Shown: positions 38,035 through 48,989 of the stretch, one piece after another | How positions within the stretch are numbered: position 1 is the first letter of the stretch | How the letters are laid out: each line of letters starts with the position of its first letter | NCBI RefSeq assembly: GCF_000001735.4 | Contig: NC_003070.9 | Location: 12,208,001 to 12,272,000 of the forward strand | Length of the DNA: 64,000 bases | Direction: 5' to 3' | Source: Arabidopsis thaliana | Taxonomy: Eukaryota; Streptophyta; Magnoliopsida; Brassicales; Brassicaceae | The notes under the pieces: generated by a model | Seen by the model: the letters and a program-made list of their open reading frames with translations, nothing else | What the model was told of the DNA's origin: nothing | Database searches by the model: none | Position numbers and translations under genes: made by a program

Positions 38035-39483
38035 TGAAGGATATAGTTTGGAAGGTCCGATAAGAGTTGAGTGAAGTGTTGAGTTTGATTTGGTAAAGAG
38101 AAGCGATGAGTGGAAGAATGTTGAAATCCAGCGAGAGAGAAGCTGAGGATTATTATCTGTGTGATTGATAGGAACAGATTGTGAGAAGACAAAATAAGAA
38201 AGCAAAAGAAGACAACGATAGGAAAAAAAAAATTAAAAAAAGGAATATGCTTTTTATTTATAGCGAAATTCTTGGATTTTGATTGGTTACAGATTAATAA
38301 TCCCACCAATGTTAGTGGGCTAAGCCCATAATTATTTCCGATCGGTTTTAGACTACTAACCGATCATGAACCAAATCCGAAAATCTCGGTTTGGTTCGGT
38401 TAAACAGCCCAGGTACTGTATATGGTTTTGAAATTAAGTAGAAGAGAAACATCAGTACAATAATATCAGATTCTATGATTTAGTTTTAGGTGGTTTTAGA
38501 CTGCTCTGAAAATGAGATGCTAATTTTACTATTTTATAAAAGGTTATAGGTGTAACAAAAAAAGTATTAAAATTTATTTAGTTGTAAATGTAATTTTAAA
38601 TCATTAAACTATGATTAAGAAGAAGATGAAGATATTTTTTTTTTCTAAGTCATTTTAATACAACATAAATCGTGATGCATATGCAAATTTACTCAAACTA
38701 ACAAAGCTTTATTCAAATGCTTCAACTAGATGGATTGCCAAATTCAAAAACAAACAACATACAATGGATACATTTAGATGGATCATTTGGATCCATTATC
38801 CAGATTTTGTTCTTTTTTATGGTATTAGTGATTAGTCATGTCCACTAGGTATTTTATCAAATTGATGTATAATAAGTATATGTTACTTTGTGCTTTGTTT
38901 TGAAAGAGGTATACTATATCTTTAACTATTTTTTAGTATATACTATATATATATATATATTCATTTGAATAATTTAAGATTATTTTTTTCTAATTCATTG
39001 TGACGTCTACGAAAAACATAAAAGGAAAATTGTGTGGAGCAAATAAAACAAGAAGTATGATAAACTTGTACAAAAATAAAAACTAATGACTGACAATATG
39101 TTACTTTCGGAGCATTAAATGTGCAAAAAACGTTTGAATGAAATGAGAGAAAGCTCATCTTCTTCTAAGTGCTTGCATTTCTCTTGTTTATCTTACTAGA
39201 AACTGAATCAAATCATTCACCAAAATATCATGAGTTATGGTTAGCTTTAATTTGATGGTTTCTATTTTATTTTCATCTCATTTAAATTTAGTTCCTTTGA
39301 GTGACTGAGTTCTATAAAATATCGTGTAAGAAGAATATATACACGTATATTATGTAACTTTGATTTAAAAATATGTATTAAAATTAAATATAATTGCTTT
39401 ATACAATATATTAGACTTGCTAATTTAGAGTATAAGGTTGGGTAGTATTATGTACATTTTGGATTAAAAAAACTCATATGAAG

Positions 39484-39518
<35 letters not shown>

Positions 39519-41076
39519 TATTTTAATAAAAAAGAGTGACAACATTTTTAGAATGAGTTCGAGTATATAAAGGTAGTTTTTGGAAATTGCGAGTAGTTCT
39601 TGATTTCTTAAGATATATTAGATATTTTTTTTTTGAAAATTTTAGGTCGTTGTATTTTGCCATGGTTGGTCCGTAATGAGACCAACTTCGATACTCTCAA
39701 GTAAGATGATCGTGACACACTTGGACCCTGACGAATATATGATGTAACTCTACGAGATTCATTGTGAGCTTTACGGGGGACACCCTCACCTACTGATATA
39801 AGTAATTAATTAAATTTGTTTCTTTTTCAATCTAATAAATTATTTAAATAATAAATTGTATGAGTATGTTAATGCAAGGATATATCAAATACCCTTGTTA
39901 ACTGGTGTTCATGATATCATGAATGAGCTTGGTGCATCAATTGCCCACATCAAGGAAATGCTAGATGGTCTCATGAGTGGAGACAGACCCGACTCAAATA
40001 TTGGCGAGACCCGGTGGAAGACCCGATCCATAATAGCTAAGGACATTTTAGACAAAAATTTTTTTGGTATATTGTTATATTTAAAAAATAAATACCAATT
40101 TGTTTTCAAATAATTGTGGTTTTTCGTTATAGAAATATTATTTTAAAAGTTTGGATCTTTTCATATTGTTTTTTTTTATAATAAAATTAGGGATTTTTAA
40201 GGTATAATTCTTGAATTAGTGGTTATTTTGTAAAAAATAGTTGGGATTTTTGTATGAAAAAAAAAAATTAAAAATATTTTGGACCTTAGAACTATGTGCT
40301 CTAGCACATGTACTAAGCCGGACCTGCGTGAAGAGCTTGGGATTGATATGAATCTCGGTTACTCGTATAATCTATGTTATACTTTTATTGCTTTTCTATT
40401 ACTACTAGGGATTAAGTCCGGGGTACGTCCGGATATATATTTAACAACCAAATTAATTAACATAAAAACTCCACATCTAACATAGTTGAAAAATATTTAA
40501 AAAACCTTATCTAACAATTATGTTATTTAACTTTTAAAATAACAAAAAAAAAAATAAAATAATATAAAACTTTCTTAAGAAATCTTGAACTTTGAGTAGT
40601 ACTAGTCATGTTGGATCATGCTAAGGTTACATTAGCAACATCGACGACCTTCGAATTAAGAAAAACCCTAGCAATGTCTCTAAAATCATCTCCACCACAT
40701 TCGCTTCGTCGTACTGTCTTGAAGGTAGAGCTGGAATGGCTCCACATGACTCCGTTATCAAACTTATTAATCCATAGTGGAACACTTTGTGCTCGCACAA
40801 GTAATTATATTATGCATCAAATCTTTCTTTGATAATCATCTTGCTTTGATTTACGTTCCTAAAACATAAAAGTGAAATTAGCAAACTAGCAAACTACTTC
40901 GCATAGAATCATGACGGATTATGGAGTTACGTACTTGGCCTTGAAGCAACAACCATAACTTATCGAGTTTAACTTAGAGTAAGGCTTCGACAGATTCTGT
41001 AAAATTTTGACACTTTGATATTTACAAACATGTGTTATTCGAGATCTAAGTCTATCTTGTTCGACGAGATTAACTT
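38035..41076. other. AT-rich, repeat-containing intergenic region
   Basis: The first ~250 bases are the leader and promoter of the DUF179 gene. Beyond that I recognise no gene. There is an (AT)n microsatellite at 39484-39511 and a possible hAT-like end near 40320 (AAGCCGGACCTG). A 74-codon open frame at 40608-40832 and an 85-codon one at 39856-40113 have no recognisable homology. Confidence 0.45.
39484..39511. repeat. (AT)n microsatellite
   Basis: About thirteen AT units in a row, followed by GTATATAT. Slippage at such loci is common. Confidence 0.85.
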
Positions 41077-41413
41077 TGTAACGCCTCAACCGTCCCTATC
41101 AATGAGCACACACGTCTTCTTTCGGGCCAGTCCGCTATGTTTGGAGGCTTTAAAGACTTGTTTACCAATTATACAAATCACCACATGATCTTTCTTAGTG
41201 TTGTATCCTTATTCACACGGTTCCAACAATCACTTCCCGAAAAATCATCTTTCCTGAAATTGCTCTAGCTTAAGCAATCTTAATTGTGGAGTTCTGAGAG
41301 GATGTTAATTTGACCGAAAAGATAAGTACACTTTAGTGGTATAGGTGACCCTAACTCAATTATTTTAAATCTCTGAGCATATACTGCCATATTTCTGAAA
41401 CCGACATGTTATA
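41077..41413 (-). mobile_element. Cassandra-like TRIM solo LTR with 5S rRNA-like core (degenerate)
   Basis: Read on the minus strand, this 337-base block aligns along its whole length with the LTR at 45098-45454. Shared motifs include GTCGGTTTCAG/CTCGATTTCAG, ACTTATCTTTTCGGTCAAA, AGAACTCCACA-TTAA, AAAGATCATGTGG and the final GTTACA. The 5S-like part (GAACTCC, GCTTAAGC, GGGAAGTG) is more eroded than in the other copy. The 5' end has decayed from TGTAAC to TATAAC, and no target-site duplication survives, so this is the older copy. It is in the opposite orientation to the 45 kb element, so the two are separate insertions. Confidence 0.75.
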
Positions 41414-44400
41414 AGCTACACGAAACCCTAACTCAAATTACTTCTTCGTCTTTCTTTTTCTTTTCCAATCTTGCCCTCCCTTGATGTAGGTATTTCACAC
41501 TATTCTTGTTTTCTTATAAGACCAAAACCATCATTTCAAATTGTTAAGAACTCATTTTGACCTAATTATGAGATAATTAATTCTGGCACTAATATATAGA
41601 TCTTTCACTACTATTAGTAAGTCTGTCAACATTGTGAGGTTTCAGGCATAATATGAAATCCTTTTACGGGTAAAAACGTCACAATTGTTAAATTCTACCA
41701 CTTCTTGTAACTTTATCACCACAAACTCACTAGCACATAAAATATTTGGTGCTATTTGAGTCAACTGTAACCCTGACACGTCGCTAGTAGAGTTATTATA
41801 TAACTCTTTCATTAGGATTAACTTTGTTTCATGTAAACAAGTCTGTTGTAACTGTTTTATATCATTAACTTTATATTGAGACGTTATCTAATGTCACTAA
41901 GTTAATATCTGCCATCTTATAGTTTGTCAAACTTCATCAAGTCTGTTGTCATTATAGCTTACTCTAACTACTAACTCTATTTAACATTTGACTCTACCAC
42001 CAAAAAGGTTAATTTGTTATTTAAATCTACTATATTTGTTACTCTACCACCATTGTTACTAACTCTACCACCTAGCTCTATCTTTTATGTTAACTTCTCT
42101 AAAACTCCTAACTAAATACAACTAGCCATGTTAATTTGTCATCCTACTTACTCTACCAAAACCTATTAACTATGTTGTTACTGCCACGGTAGACTTATGT
42201 TCTGGCGAGAAATTTTCCCGCTTAACACTCACTTTCTCTCACTAACGTAACAATATTTTTGAATGGCAGTTTTGTAATAAAGTTATTGTTACAACTACAA
42301 CCCAAATGTTAATGGTCATATATGAACAACAAATTTTTTAACTCCATGTGAGTAATAAACAAATTTTTATGTGCTATATGAGTAATTCACCCTAGATTAA
42401 ATGATACTTTGAAATGTTTTAAAGATTTCCAGCGTTTTTCAAATGAAGCAGATTCTTTTATTAAAATATCATATTTTTCTTATTGGCAAAAGAATAATAT
42501 ATTAAAATCATTGATCGACAATTTGCTATTTGAATAACGTCTAACAATAGAACCTTGACATATACTAAAAGTCTTTAGAAACAAGTTGGACAGTGGAGAA
42601 AAATAATTATGCTAATCAAATCGTCGAGAGAGCCACAATAAACCATCAAACTGGCGTTTAAATAAGTTGGACAAGTTGGATTCTTTTACTTTCATATCTA
42701 CGGTTAATTGTTTTGGAAAAATCTCGTTTAAGAAAAAGGCCTTTCTGTGTGCCGTACGTAGAAGAAGCTGTGAGAGAGGTTGGTGGACCTGTTAAACAAT
42801 TTTTGGTTTGTGATGACACGACTTTGGTTAGTTTTGACTTTCATATATTCCTCGATCACGACTATACTCATACTTTCGGTGACATAATCTTGAATTTATA
42901 ATTATCCATTTTATAAGTTTACTTACATATATGATTTTAAACTCTCAAGCACAATTAGCTATCCCACTAATTAATATTCTTGAGTTTTGAAAAGAATTAA
43001 AAACAAAAAATATATGTTATTCTTTAAAAATAATTGAAAACAAAATAAATATAAGTTTTTCTTATTAAAATTGAAATATGCCAAAAATAATCAATCATTA
43101 ATTTTTGATAATTGACTTAGAGTTTTGTTAATATACATAGTAACAAAAAGGAAAAAAAAAAGGAAGACAATATGTATGCAAACAATAAAAATATAACCTC
43201 TATAAAAAATACAACATATGGAAATAATATCATCTTTAGTCTCACTAGATATATCTAAATTTCATTTTAATCACAATTAAGGTTATATATGTCATTATTA
43301 GTCTCACTAAAGTTATCAATATTTCATGTTAAAGGTTAGCATTTTTGTTTATTTTGACTTAATTTTGAGTGAGTCATTTCAGTTTTGATAAAACACTAAG
43401 TGTCTTACAAGACTCAGTTCTAAAATGTTTAATTTATTTTGGCTTGATTAGATTTATTTTTTTAATGAATTATTTATAAAAGCGAAAAACAAAAACTAAA
43501 GTGAAGCAAGAAAAATAAAAGTTTTATTGTTGGGATACATAAAAAATATCCATCTCACTAAATTCGAATGGAAAAATATATTTAGTGATTAAAAACTCTA
43601 TAATACATCATACTTCAAATATTCAATATTATACCAAAATATTTCCTAAAGAAATTTTTTTTTATTAATTTTATTTTAAACAAAATTAAATAATTCAAAA
43701 AATATAAATAAAATAAAAAATAAAAAATTATGTTAAAATGAATAGAAAATTAAAAAAAATTATAGTATTTTTTGCATTACTATATGTCAATATATAACTA
43801 TTTAAATGATTACTTAACCTAAAACTACATTAAACAATCGATAGAAACAAACCTATGTGTAGCAGCAGCTAATAACCTAGTTAAATCAAAATCCTAATTA
43901 TATAGAGTCGACTCTCTCCCGAGAGCTTTTGGCACCTGAGAGTGTTGCTGACGTGGCACTAGGTGACTGGCTGAATAATTCTCTGGAGAGCTTTTGGCAC
44001 CTGAGAATTTTCTCTTTTAGGGTTAGGGATTGGTTTCTAATCGATTTGGGAATCGATTTGGGAATTTTTAGCAGACTGTGAATCAAAGACGTTTCTCTCG
44101 TTTTTGGCTCGTTTTGTTTGTGAATCAAACGAAGTCGTGTAGGTTTAACGATGTTCGTTAATAGAGTATTAACCCCGATTCTCGCGTACTAACAGAGACT
44201 TAACGCGATGATTAATTTGGCTCGGTCAACAAAACTTTTGTATTTTTTGGAGAAGTCAACCAAAAGTATGTGATATAAACGACGTCTCATGAGTTGGAGA
44301 TTTTTTCGTCCCATTTTTGAAAGTTGGGAATTTTTCTGACATTTTCTCCAAATATAAATAAACGCGTGACAGTGGCATTTGCAAAAAAAATTCCCGGACT

Positions 44401-44527
44401 TTCTCTCTTCTGGCGATCATCATCATCTCAAACACTAATTGAATCCATCATCATCTTTAATTCTTTTTTGTCCCCACCGCCACCAAAAGCTCGGTCGCGC
44501 TATAGTAGTCAGGAAACAACATTGGCG
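41414..44527. other. AT-rich intergenic region with low-complexity motifs
   Basis: No supported gene was found. The motif ACTCTACCA(C/A) recurs at least four times between 41990 and 42165. A 62-codon frame at 42713-42901 has no recognised homology. At 43917-44010 the phrase GAGAGCTTTTGGCACCTGAGA occurs twice about 67 bases apart. ATCGATTTGGGA is repeated in tandem near 44040. Confidence 0.45.
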
Positions 44528-45735
44528 ATGGGAAGAACGGTTAAGGATGTCTCGTCGCATGAGTTCGTTAAGGCTTACGCCGCCCATCTCAAGCCGGCAA
44601 GGTATTACTCACACTTATTTGTTTCTTTTCTTCAACCATGTATTTGAGGATTCTGATGCGAAATTCGTTAGTACACACCACAATTTTTGCATTTCATTGA
44701 TGTTAAGGATTAACATACTAAGCTTGATTCCGTTGGATTTGCATAGTTTTTTTGTTAATGTTTTGAATGTGTTTGCGATAATGAAAGAAAAACAGGGTAT
44801 GGATTTAATCAATCTTATTGACTTGATTGTATTACACTTTCGATTGTTGTTACAGGAAACAGAGACTCGACCTATACTTATATGAAACGAAACATTGTGT
44901 TTGTGTAATAAGAAAAGACATGACTCTTTGATGTAAAGACATACCTGTAAAACAGAACAACTTGTGTTTCTTGATCAAATAGCTGATTTCTGTAAATGTG
45001 ATATGATGCGAGATTTGATTATGCTTCAACATACTTGAGTTTGATTTCCGATTTTGAATGACAAGATTGCTTACATTGGTTATTTTGAGAAAATTTCTGT
45101 AACACCTCGATTTCAGGAATATGGTGGTGCATGCAAAGAGGTTTATAAGAATTAATTTGACCACCTATGTCACCAAAGTGCACTTATCTTTTCGGTCAAA
45201 GGTCCTAAAAGAACTCCACAGTTAAACATCCTTGAGCTGTAGTAGTTTCAGGATGGGTGACTTTCCGGGAAGTGATAGCCGGAACCATGCGAGTGAGGAC
45301 AAAGAATGAAAAAAGATCATGTGGCGATTTGTAGGATCGGTAACAAGTTTTTAAAAACCTCCCGGACATGGCGCACTGACCGTCGGACAGGGATATGCCC
45401 ATGGGCCCAAGAAAGGACGTGGAGCCTGCTAGTAGGGGCAGTCAGGGGGTTACAATTTCGGTGAGCCCTTGTTTTTTTCTGGATCATTATGTCTCTATGT
45501 GTGTTGCAATGTTGGTTCTATAACACTGAAGGTTCTTTGGTTTACTCCAATGCGTAATATTTGTTTCTTTGCTCTAAAATGTTTCCTCTCATGTAGATTG
45601 AGCCATGTTGTATATCCGTAGATCCTTCGGAGATGAACTCTGTTTTCAGCTTCCATTGCTAGAAAAATCTACTAGAGAAGCGGTCTTGGAATTGGTGTTT
45701 TCCGTATGATATATGGAGGAAGCAAGAGAACGGAG
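44528..45735 (+). pseudogene. Ribosomal protein S19 (eS19) gene relic
   Basis: At 44528 an ATG opens MGRTVKDVSSHEFVKAYAAHLK, the N-terminus of cytosolic ribosomal protein S19, ending at an exon-like boundary. After ~1 kb with no recognised coding sequence, ~45640-45735 contains DNA matching the [20 protein letters not shown] and YGGSKRNG region of the same protein (for example GGTCTTGGAATTGGTGTTTTCCG, split here as two runs, then ATATGGAGGAAGCAAGAG), but with frameshifts and stops. The central and C-terminal exons are missing. A Cassandra-like LTR sits between the two parts. The relic cannot encode a ribosomal protein. Confidence 0.75.
45098..45454 (+). mobile_element. Cassandra-like TRIM solo LTR carrying 5S rRNA-like sequence
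   Basis: The 357-base element starts TGTAACACCTCG and ends GGGGGTTACA. It is flanked by ATTTC at 45093-45097 and ATTTC at 45455-45459, a perfect 5-bp duplication. Between ~45203 and 45280 it carries a degenerate 3' half of 5S rRNA: AGAACTCC, AGTTAA, CTTG, AGTAGT, then AGGATGGGTGAC and GGGAAGT in the correct order and spacing. LTRs of 240-350 bases with a 5S-derived promoter define the Cassandra TRIM family. No internal domain or second LTR is present. Confidence 0.85.
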
Positions 45736-45770
45736 AAAAAGAAGTAGAAGAAGACGATGGTGGGATTTTA

Positions 45771-45855
45771 GAGCTATGTGATTGTTCCCAACATTGCAAA
45801 GCGTCACAACATCGACAATTTAGCTCGTGGCGCCACTGCTTTTGGATTACCTAGG
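45771..45855 (+). pseudogene. SpoU-type RNA methyltransferase fragment
   Basis: Bases 45771-45855 encode in frame SYVIVPNIAKRHNIDNLARG followed by ATAFGLP. This resembles the start of the SpoU/SPOUT methylase domain of plant proteins (consensus VHNIAKRHNVGTLARSATAFG). Only about 28 residues are recognisable, and it abuts the S19 relic, so both were probably copied together or are a composite of gene fragments. Confidence 0.5.
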
Positions 45856-46244
45856 ACGAGAAATATCCTTTTAAAAGAAGTATTGCGTTTCTTTTCGGTA
45901 ATGAGCTAATCAAAAGATCTGATTTTTACAAAAAATTGTGGATCCCTTTTTATGATATATACTGTTCTAAGTACATTGTTTGCTATTAGATCAAGATCTG
46001 TAGTCAGTTTCCATCTATGAACAGTGAGAAACCAAGTAGATTTACATGATCTTTAGTGATTTGAAAGACATTTTATGACACAAGAAATTGGGATATGAAA
46101 GACATTTTTTGCTATGGGATGATGATCTTTAGTCTATTTCATATGTGGACAATGAAGTAACAAGTAGATTAAGAGAAACTAAAGTGACATTTAGAACACC
46201 CGAAATTGGATTGAAGTTATCTCAAAGTTAATTAACTTCTCCAT

Positions 46245-46370
46245 CTTTCTTTGACTACCTTTCTATGAGTCTGTTTTGTTAATACACTAAACACATATTA
46301 CACCACAGCTTTCTTTGACTACCTTTCTATAAGTCTGTTTTGTTAATACACTAAACACATATTACACCAA
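46245..46370. repeat. 64-bp tandem duplication
   Basis: CTTTCTTTGACTACC begins at 46245 and again at 46309. The two copies are nearly identical (one difference, ATGAGT against ATAAGT) through CACATATTACACCA. Confidence 0.85.
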
Positions 46371-47487
46371 TTACTTTATCTCAATACACTTAATCCAAAC
46401 TTTATTTTCAAACAAAATTATAAGTGAACCCCTCATGTTTCTACCATTGAACACGTTTCTTAACAACTCTTCAAAAGTTTCTCAATATTGAAATATCAAA
46501 AAATTTAAAGTAAAAAATTGGTGAGAGCCCATGGACTATCAATGGATATGTTAAAATCTCATCAAAACAAACATCGAACATACGTTAACATTGAATTTCT
46601 GATAAAATTATCGATGTTCTCCAAATATCTTAGTGATAGTAGACACTTTAGATTTCAAGTACCCGTTAAAAGGATAGAGTAACGTACTCAATAGAAAACT
46701 AATTAATTAGTACTATATTTGGATAATTTTTTGTCCATCCAGCCATATCCCTTACGTGGAATCAATGCTCACAACTGTTTCGTTAGAAGATAACACCGAC
46801 ATTGACTAATGATGTTGGATTTAGTGTACGAGCTATGGAAGTGGAAAGCAGCACGAAGTTCGCAGAACCTTGTTCTTTATTATTATTGTGAATCCAAGAT
46901 CCGACCTTGTACGTCGACCCTTTTTTCTTACTTTATACTAGTAATAATGTTTTTGATGCATAAATCATCACAACAAGACAAACCTTTCTCAGATTTTGTG
47001 AACTGCAAGAGACAACCTTTGTTCGCTATATGGGAGACCATAGCAGAGATATACTCACATATTTATATATTATCTTTTGTTTTTTCTTTCCCATTATCGA
47101 TGCCAGAGATAAATGAGCAGATAAAGTCATATTTCTACACGGTCCGCATCAATAGTCCAAATCACACATTTCCATAATCCATTATCTTTTCATAGAATTT
47201 TCTTCAACTCTTTATGTCAAAACAATAATAAATATTATAGAGTTGAAAGAAAGTATCTAAATACATTGCTTATTTTTCTAATAATCCATATTTCTATCAA
47301 TAAAATACTATCGTATCAAGTAATAAATAAATACAAAAACTTAGAATCTATATTATTTATAAAGGATAGTAATACCTTGCTTACATATCATTAGGAAATG
47401 CATTAACTTAAAAACGATCGTAAAAAAAGGTAATACAAAAATATGTAAACTATAACTCACCAAGCAAAAAAAAAAATATTTGGGTTT

Positions 47488-47558
47488 ATCTTTAGGGGTG
47501 AACCTTTATATTCTCCTCCTTAAGAGAAGGCGAATGAAAAAGGTTCATCCCTAAAGAT
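47488..47558. repeat. Fold-back with AGGGGTGAACC-type ends
   Basis: ATCTTTAGGGGTGAACCT at 47488-47505 is inverted at 47541-47558 with one mismatch. The same end sequence recurs at 49857-49879, so these are two members of one small repeat family. Confidence 0.7.
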
Positions 47559-48989
47559 CAAAATGGACTATCCAACACTTCTGCGTAATAATTCTACAAG
47601 AGGTAATATTATTACCGGAATAGCATCAAATACATATGTTACAATTTTTACTGCCCAATAAGGCAATAACCTATTTGATCCTAATGTAAAGAATAACTTG
47701 TTACACCAAAAGATGCGGTCAATACACCCAAAACCACATCAGTAACCGAAATTAATTCGTGAGGTTTACTAAAATCTTACTAAAATCTTATTTAAAGTTT
47801 TTAGTAAGATTTTTCCAAGAGCATTTTATGAATGAGTATGAAACGATATATTGCATACGGCATAATACCCAACATTGCATGAGTATGATGCAATTTAAAA
47901 GTACATCTCTTCATATCAAACTTGGACTGACGACTAATGAATGATGGATGACTCTCTTTGTCTTAACTTAACTCATAAACAGTTAAACTTACTAATAATT
48001 AACTTTATTACTTGAAAAGTACCAAACATGCCATTTTCATTTTGTTTTCGTTTTTTTGTTTATCACAATTTCTCGCTTTATAACATAAATTCGGAACCAC
48101 AACCAACTGTATTAAGTTTTTTTTTTGTTTTTATCGGTTTCTGTTTGGTTACATTTCTACTCTTACCAGTAGGACATTATATGTAATCTCTCATTAAATG
48201 TTATTTTTATCGTATTATCATTTTACTATTTCTTAGGAAAACTCTCCTTGGGATATGAGGCTACCCTCAACAGGAAATGATTTCAGTTAAGATCATAATA
48301 GCTTGAATCGTCAACCAACAAAAAGTTGATTGTGGCAAGGGAAAAATCAAAAGGTTCCGTAATATAGGATGGTGATTTATGAAATAATGAGTAGTTTTTA
48401 AAAAAAAAAGACTCTAGTGGTGAGTGGTTTAAAATAGATTGAGATGGTGGACAAAAAGTATGGCTGATTTTTGTAATGGTTAGTTTTAGAGTCTTTCTTT
48501 ATTCATTGGTTAACAAATTATATTGCATCTTGCAAAAACCACGAGGGGTTCTATATACCAAAATGACAAGTGGGTTGCTTTATATGATTACACACCGTCC
48601 ACCAAATGCAAATTAAAAAAATTATTTGTTCTATATAAATTCAGTATTTCCAAAGACAACGGTGTCTAAATCTCAGCTTCGTTTCCCATCTTTTAATCAC
48701 CATCTCTATCTTCTTTCTCCAGCATCATCAGAGAGGAAAGTTTCCTTCAACATTCATCAGAGGTTAGATCTTTCTTCAACACTACTAACTTCCGTCAGAC
48801 TTGCTTTATATATATTATATAAATCACCTTAGAAACGTTATATAAGCATATTGTTTTAACATTGTTGTCATCCTACAACAAAAGAAAAAAAATATATCTA
48901 AAGGATAAGGTAATGGTTTTAATGGTATGACAATGGAAGTTAAACTATATACACTTATTTCAGTTCATAGAGAATCAAATCAGTTTGCG

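Larger units (their letters stand above)
45856..48989. other. Intergenic region upstream of the jacalin lectin gene
   Basis: It contains a 64-bp tandem duplication (46245-46370), a fold-back (47488-47558) and sequence at ~47880-48030 resembling that downstream of the lectin gene at ~52800-52920. A 122-codon open frame at 46809-47177 has no recognised homology. A TATATAAAT box at 48632-48640 and a probable non-coding first exon (~48660-48760, donor AG|GTTAGATC) belong to the lectin gene. Confidence 0.5.

Noticed and set aside
39484..39511. CRISPR-like regular repeats
   Set aside because: This is a simple AT microsatellite; CRISPR arrays are not expected in a plant nuclear genome and no spaced repeats were seen.
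40608..40832. 74-codon open frame
   Set aside because: Ser/Thr-rich but without any recognised family, splice partner or promoter.
45203..45280. Possible functional 5S rRNA gene
   Set aside because: Only the 3' half is recognisable, it has many changes, and it lies inside an LTR with its own target-site duplication.
46809..47177. 122-codon open frame upstream of the lectin gene
   Set aside because: No recognisable motif, no splice context, AT-driven composition; not supported as a gene.
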